Assembly (NCBI RefSeq): GCF_000166415.1
Contig: NC_014654.1
Location: forward strand, 1,302,001 to 1,366,000
DNA: 64,000 nt
Source: Halanaerobium hydrogeniformans
GTDB lineage: Bacteria; Bacillota; Halanaerobiia; Halanaerobiales; Halanaerobiaceae
Reading direction: 5' to 3'
Shown: positions 62,401-64,000 of the stretch, in pieces
Position numbering within the stretch: position 1 is the first letter of the stretch
How the letters are laid out: each line of letters starts with the position of its first letter
The notes under the pieces: generated by a model
Database searches by the model: none
What the model saw: only the letters and a program-made list of their open reading frames with translations
What the model was told of the DNA's origin: nothing
Position numbers and translations under genes: made by a program

Positions 62401-62895
62401 TATCAAGATTATTTAGATTATGTTGATCAATATGGAGATTTAAGCCATATGGGTAGTGATATATATTTCCATGCCCTTGCTGAAGGAGAAACTAGTGAAA
62501 TAAAACTTGAAGAAGGAAAAACTCTTGTAGTTAAGCTACTTGAAATTGGCAAGGTTAATGATAAAGGTTATAGAAGACTTGACTTTGAGGTAAATGGTTT
62601 CAGAAGAGAGATAGAAATCTTAGATGAGGCTACTAATGTTGTAGTAGATGGTTCTGCTCAACAATTTGCTAATCCTGATAATGAGCTTGAAATAGGAGCC
62701 AGTTTACCGGGTAATATAGTTGATATCCTGGTAGAAGAGGGAGAAGAAGTTAAGAAAAATCAGAGCCTTGTTATCATGGAAGCCATGAAAATGGAAACAA
62801 ATATTACAGCACCTGTTGATGGAGTAGTAAGTTCTATTCATGTTAGCAAAGGACAGCAGCTCGATTCTGGAGAATTAATAATGGAACTTGAGTAA
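59464..62895 (+). CDS. pyc: Pyruvate carboxylase
   Basis: 1143 residues, the single-chain full-length form. The biotin carboxylase domain (1-450) starts KRVLVANRGEIAIRVIRACQ and has KAAAGGGGRGMRIV and FIEVNPRIQVEHTVSEMVTG. The carboxyltransferase domain (about 540-820) has LTDTTYRDAHQSLMATRMRT, RIFDSLNWLPGM and PIHLHTHDTSGNG. The biotin carrier ends the protein with VIMEAMKMET, biotin on K1109. It carboxylates pyruvate to oxaloacetate, feeding aspartate and citrate synthesis. The start ATG 59464 has GGGAG upstream. A leader hairpin precedes it and a strong terminator follows. Confidence 0.98.
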   Translation: MPKKFKRVLVANRGEIAIRVIRACQELGIRTVAIYSEEDKTALFKTKADEAYQIGGNKGPIGAYLSINEIIDLAIKKDVDAIHPGYGFLAENPDFVRKCKEADIKFIGPDAEIMDKLGDKIKSKILANKLGVPTIPGLERPIKKEQEIKDFAEKNNYPLMLKAAAGGGGRGMRIVRSDDELLESFRDAREEARKAFGVEDIFVEKYLENPKHIEVQILGDEHGNIVHLYERDCSIQRRHQKIIEFTPAISLSDKKRNEILEDALKLCKGANYKNAGTVEFLVDKYDNHYFIEVNPRIQVEHTVSEMVTGIDIVQSQILVAEGYRLDSPEINIKSQDEIKVSGYSIQCRVTTEDPTNNFIPDTGKLDHYRTGSGFGIRLDGGNGYTGSIIQPYYDSLLVKTISWSRTFEDAIRKVLRSVEEMKVRGVKTNASFLINVLNHEDFKKGICDTGFIENNPDLFDITPKSNQEYKILKYLGEIIVNKTRGHKPDFDVPKVPKFEKIDNLSGTRQLLENEGPEALVEWIKNKEEILLTDTTYRDAHQSLMATRMRTVDMEKIAEATSHLASNLFSLEMWGGATFDVSYRFLKESPWERIERLRDKIPNILFQMLLRGSNGVGYKNYPDNVIRNLVKEASDAGIDIFRIFDSLNWLPGMEVSIDEVIKNDKIAEVSICYTGDILDIERDKFDLDYYLDLAKKIEDMGAHILGIKDMAGLLKPYAAYELIKALKAEISIPIHLHTHDTSGNGVATLLMAAEAGVDIIDTAFNTMAGLTSQPPLNSIVAALENTYRQPDIDIENLQKISNYWGAVRPVYAEFESDLKSGTAEIYKYEIPGGQYSNLKPQVESLGLGHRFKDVKEMYRKVNFMLGDIPKVTPSSKVVGDLAIFMVKNDLTPDNILEKAKNMAFPDSVHAYFKGMLGQPPGGFPEDLQKLVLKGEEPITVRPGTLLEPFDYEEANKLLKEKYNKDATQKELISYSLYPKVYQDYLDYVDQYGDLSHMGSDIYFHALAEGETSEIKLEEGKTLVVKLLEIGKVNDKGYRRLDFEVNGFRREIEILDEATNVVVDGSAQQFANPDNELEIGASLPGNIVDILVEEGEEVKKNQSLVIMEAMKMETNITAPVDGVVSSIHVSKGQQLDSGELIMELE

Positions 62896-62920
62896 AATAC
62901 AACTTAGATTGATTTATAAT

Positions 62921-62950
62921 ACCCTGCTCTTGATCTGGAGCAGGGTTTTT
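62921..62950 (+). terminator. Rho-independent terminator after pyc
   Basis: ACCCTGCTC (62921-62929) pairs perfectly with GAGCAGGGT (62938-62946), followed by TTTT. Confidence 0.9.
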
Positions 62951-63114
62951 AATATTACTCAACATCTAATGCTTTAAATTTTAAATATTGATCAATATTT
63001 AAAATTAGAATGTAATTTTTCCATAAATATGATACTATATAAGTAGATACTAAAGATTCACCTTGTGTTTAAAATATTTATATTATAATTTGTCAAACAG
63101 AAGGGGGAATAACT

Positions 63115-63465
63115 ATGTATCATAAAAAAACTTCTTTAGGAATGGATGAGAATATTGAATCTATACTTTGTTATGCTGGAATCTGGGTTACAGGATTATT
63201 TTTTCTCTTTTTTGAAAAAGAAAATAATCATGTTAGATTTCATGCCATGCAGTCTTTATTAACTTTTTTCTCTTTATTTATTGTTTCTTCTCTTATTCTT
63301 ATACTTCCTGGTATAGGATTAATAATAGCTTCTTTGATAACTTTTTTTGGAACTATACTCTGGATATTTTTGATGTATAAAGCTTATATCGGAGAAGTTT
63401 ATAAGCTGCCTTTTATTGGTGATGTAGCAGAAGAAATGGTTTTTGGAGATAGTTTTGATGATTAA
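63115..63465 (+). CDS. DUF4870-family membrane protein
   Basis: 116 residues, ATG 63115 with AGGGGG about 6 nt upstream. TSLGMDENIESILCYAGIWV and ENNHVRFHAMQSLLTFF are the conserved start and the signature HVRFHAMQS of DUF4870 (Tic20-like fold). Three membrane helices follow, and the end is KAYIGEVYKLPFIGDVAEEM. The function is unknown. It is monocistronic with a terminator 24 bp after the stop. Confidence 0.9.
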   Translation: MYHKKTSLGMDENIESILCYAGIWVTGLFFLFFEKENNHVRFHAMQSLLTFFSLFIVSSLILILPGIGLIIASLITFFGTILWIFLMYKAYIGEVYKLPFIGDVAEEMVFGDSFDD

Positions 63466-63488
63466 AAAAATAATATTTAAAATTATTT

Positions 63489-63525
63489 GCCTGTAGAAGT
63501 AAATGTCTACAGGCTTAATTTGTTA
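63489..63525 (+). terminator. Rho-independent terminator after DUF4870
   Basis: GCCTGTAGA (63489-63497) pairs perfectly with TCTACAGGC (63506-63514), followed by TTAATTTG. Confidence 0.8.
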
Positions 63526-63600
63526 ATGAATTGATTAGAAAAGGGTTTAGAAGATTTATCTAGAAATTTATAGTTAGAATAACTTTTGGGGGAGAAAGAT

Positions 63601-64000
63601 ATGGGAAAAAAATTTTACTACTTTTTGGCACGATTTACTATTGTCCATTTAATTACATATGTTTTTATCGGTGTATTGTTTATGAATATACAAAATTATC
63701 CCAATATTTTTATTGGTGTTGAGCAATTTGAAAGCCTTCGAGTAAGCAATTCCTTAATTATTAGAACTGCACCCTTATGGCAGGTCTTAAGAGGATTGTT
63801 TTTGGCAACAATTTTATATCCTTTTTATGAAATCATTATTAAAAGCAAATATGCTATATTAAAATTATTTTTTTTGATTTTAGGTTTATCTCTTATTGGA
63901 GGTCTTTTCCCGGCACCTGGTACTATAGAAGGCTTTATTTATAGAAGTTTAACTCTAACAGAGCATTTAAATTCACTTGCAAAAGCAGCAGTTCAAATAT
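63601..64000 (+). CDS. Uncharacterised membrane protein (partial, runs off the window)
   Basis: ATG 63601 with GGGGGAG 7 nt upstream opens a frame that stays open to the end of the window, 133 codons so far. The first segment (FYYFLARFTIVHLITYVFIG) is a membrane helix; a second lies in GLFLATILYPFYEIII and a third in ILKLFFLILGLSLIGGLFP. Between them is a short loop with GVEQFESLRVSNSLIIRTAP. I do not recognise the family. It probably has more helices beyond the window. Confidence 0.75.
   Translation, partial: MGKKFYYFLARFTIVHLITYVFIGVLFMNIQNYPNIFIGVEQFESLRVSNSLIIRTAPLWQVLRGLFLATILYPFYEIIIKSKYAILKLFFLILGLSLIGGLFPAPGTIEGFIYRSLTLTEHLNSLAKAAVQI

Noticed and set aside
1-64000. tRNA, rRNA, CRISPR array, prophage or replication origin
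   Set aside because: I saw no cloverleaf ending in CCA, no ribosomal RNA stretch, no regularly spaced direct repeats, no phage structural genes and no DnaA-box cluster.

Overview
The window is AT-rich, densely coded DNA from a low-GC anaerobic Firmicute. The best fit is a fermentative bacterium with a Gram-negative-type envelope, such as the Halanaerobiales. This placement is inferred, not proven. It rests on the strongly A/T-biased codons, strong AGGAGG-type ribosome sites, frequent TTG starts, the Firmicute-type ytfI-ytfJ (gerW) pair, a class III fructose bisphosphatase, and a large protein that looks like an outer-membrane beta-barrel. I saw no rRNA, tRNA or CRISPR array. One insertion sequence (IS30 family, 13284-14492) interrupts an otherwise chromosomal, mostly housekeeping region.

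Layout. 1-8 kb: the end of glycerol kinase and a GlpA-like dehydrogenase, a GNAT gene broken by an in-frame TGA, an exported MsrA-MsrB fusion, a YuiF/NhaC-type transporter, a phosphohexomutase and an aldo/keto reductase. 8-13 kb: a ytfI-ytfJ pair on the minus strand, threonine synthase, a membrane EAL protein overlapping a Mut7-C gene that has lost its last zinc-ribbon half by a frameshift, then the IS30 element. 14.5-18.6 kb: an SLC13-type carrier, a GNAT and fructose-1,6-bisphosphatase. 19-25.6 kb: a complete PTS operon (MtlR-like regulator, mannitol-type EIICBA, 1-phosphofructokinase-like kinase, SorE-like dehydrogenase, HPr). It lacks a mannitol-1-phosphate 5-dehydrogenase, so it suggests a route through fructose-1-phosphate or another ketose-1-phosphate.

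25.8-31 kb: a surface locus. It holds a 1019-residue usher-like/beta-barrel protein, a strongly foldable 97-nt leader ending at a ribosome site, and a secreted protein with three CnaB-like repeats, two of them almost identical in DNA. 31-38.8 kb: small conserved proteins (DUF3159, macro domain, cyclase, DUF1385, a Cys-rich protein, HAD phosphatase), then an N-acyl-D-amino-acid deacylase next to a YfcC-type carrier. 39-44 kb: malic enzyme, a nucleotidyltransferase-like protein next to a RelA/SpoT alarmone synthetase, an acidic lipoprotein and homoserine dehydrogenase. 44-54 kb: an LCM-type methyltransferase, Fe-S proteins, a TVP38 protein, an acyltransferase, rhodanese, a YyaL-like protein, a nucleoside phosphorylase and citrate synthase. 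54-64 kb: a short-chain dehydrogenase behind a dense GCAATAC palindrome cluster, PepC, CsaA, a SHOCT remnant, a YihY protein, pyruvate carboxylase and small membrane proteins. The last gene runs off the window.

Together the genes describe glycerol and hexitol use, gluconeogenic and anaplerotic control (Fbp, pyruvate carboxylase, malic enzyme, citrate synthase) and the threonine branch. The most unusual parts are the PTS operon, the usher-like/CnaB surface locus with its leader RNA, the Mut7-C frameshift, and the operator cluster at 54.45 kb.
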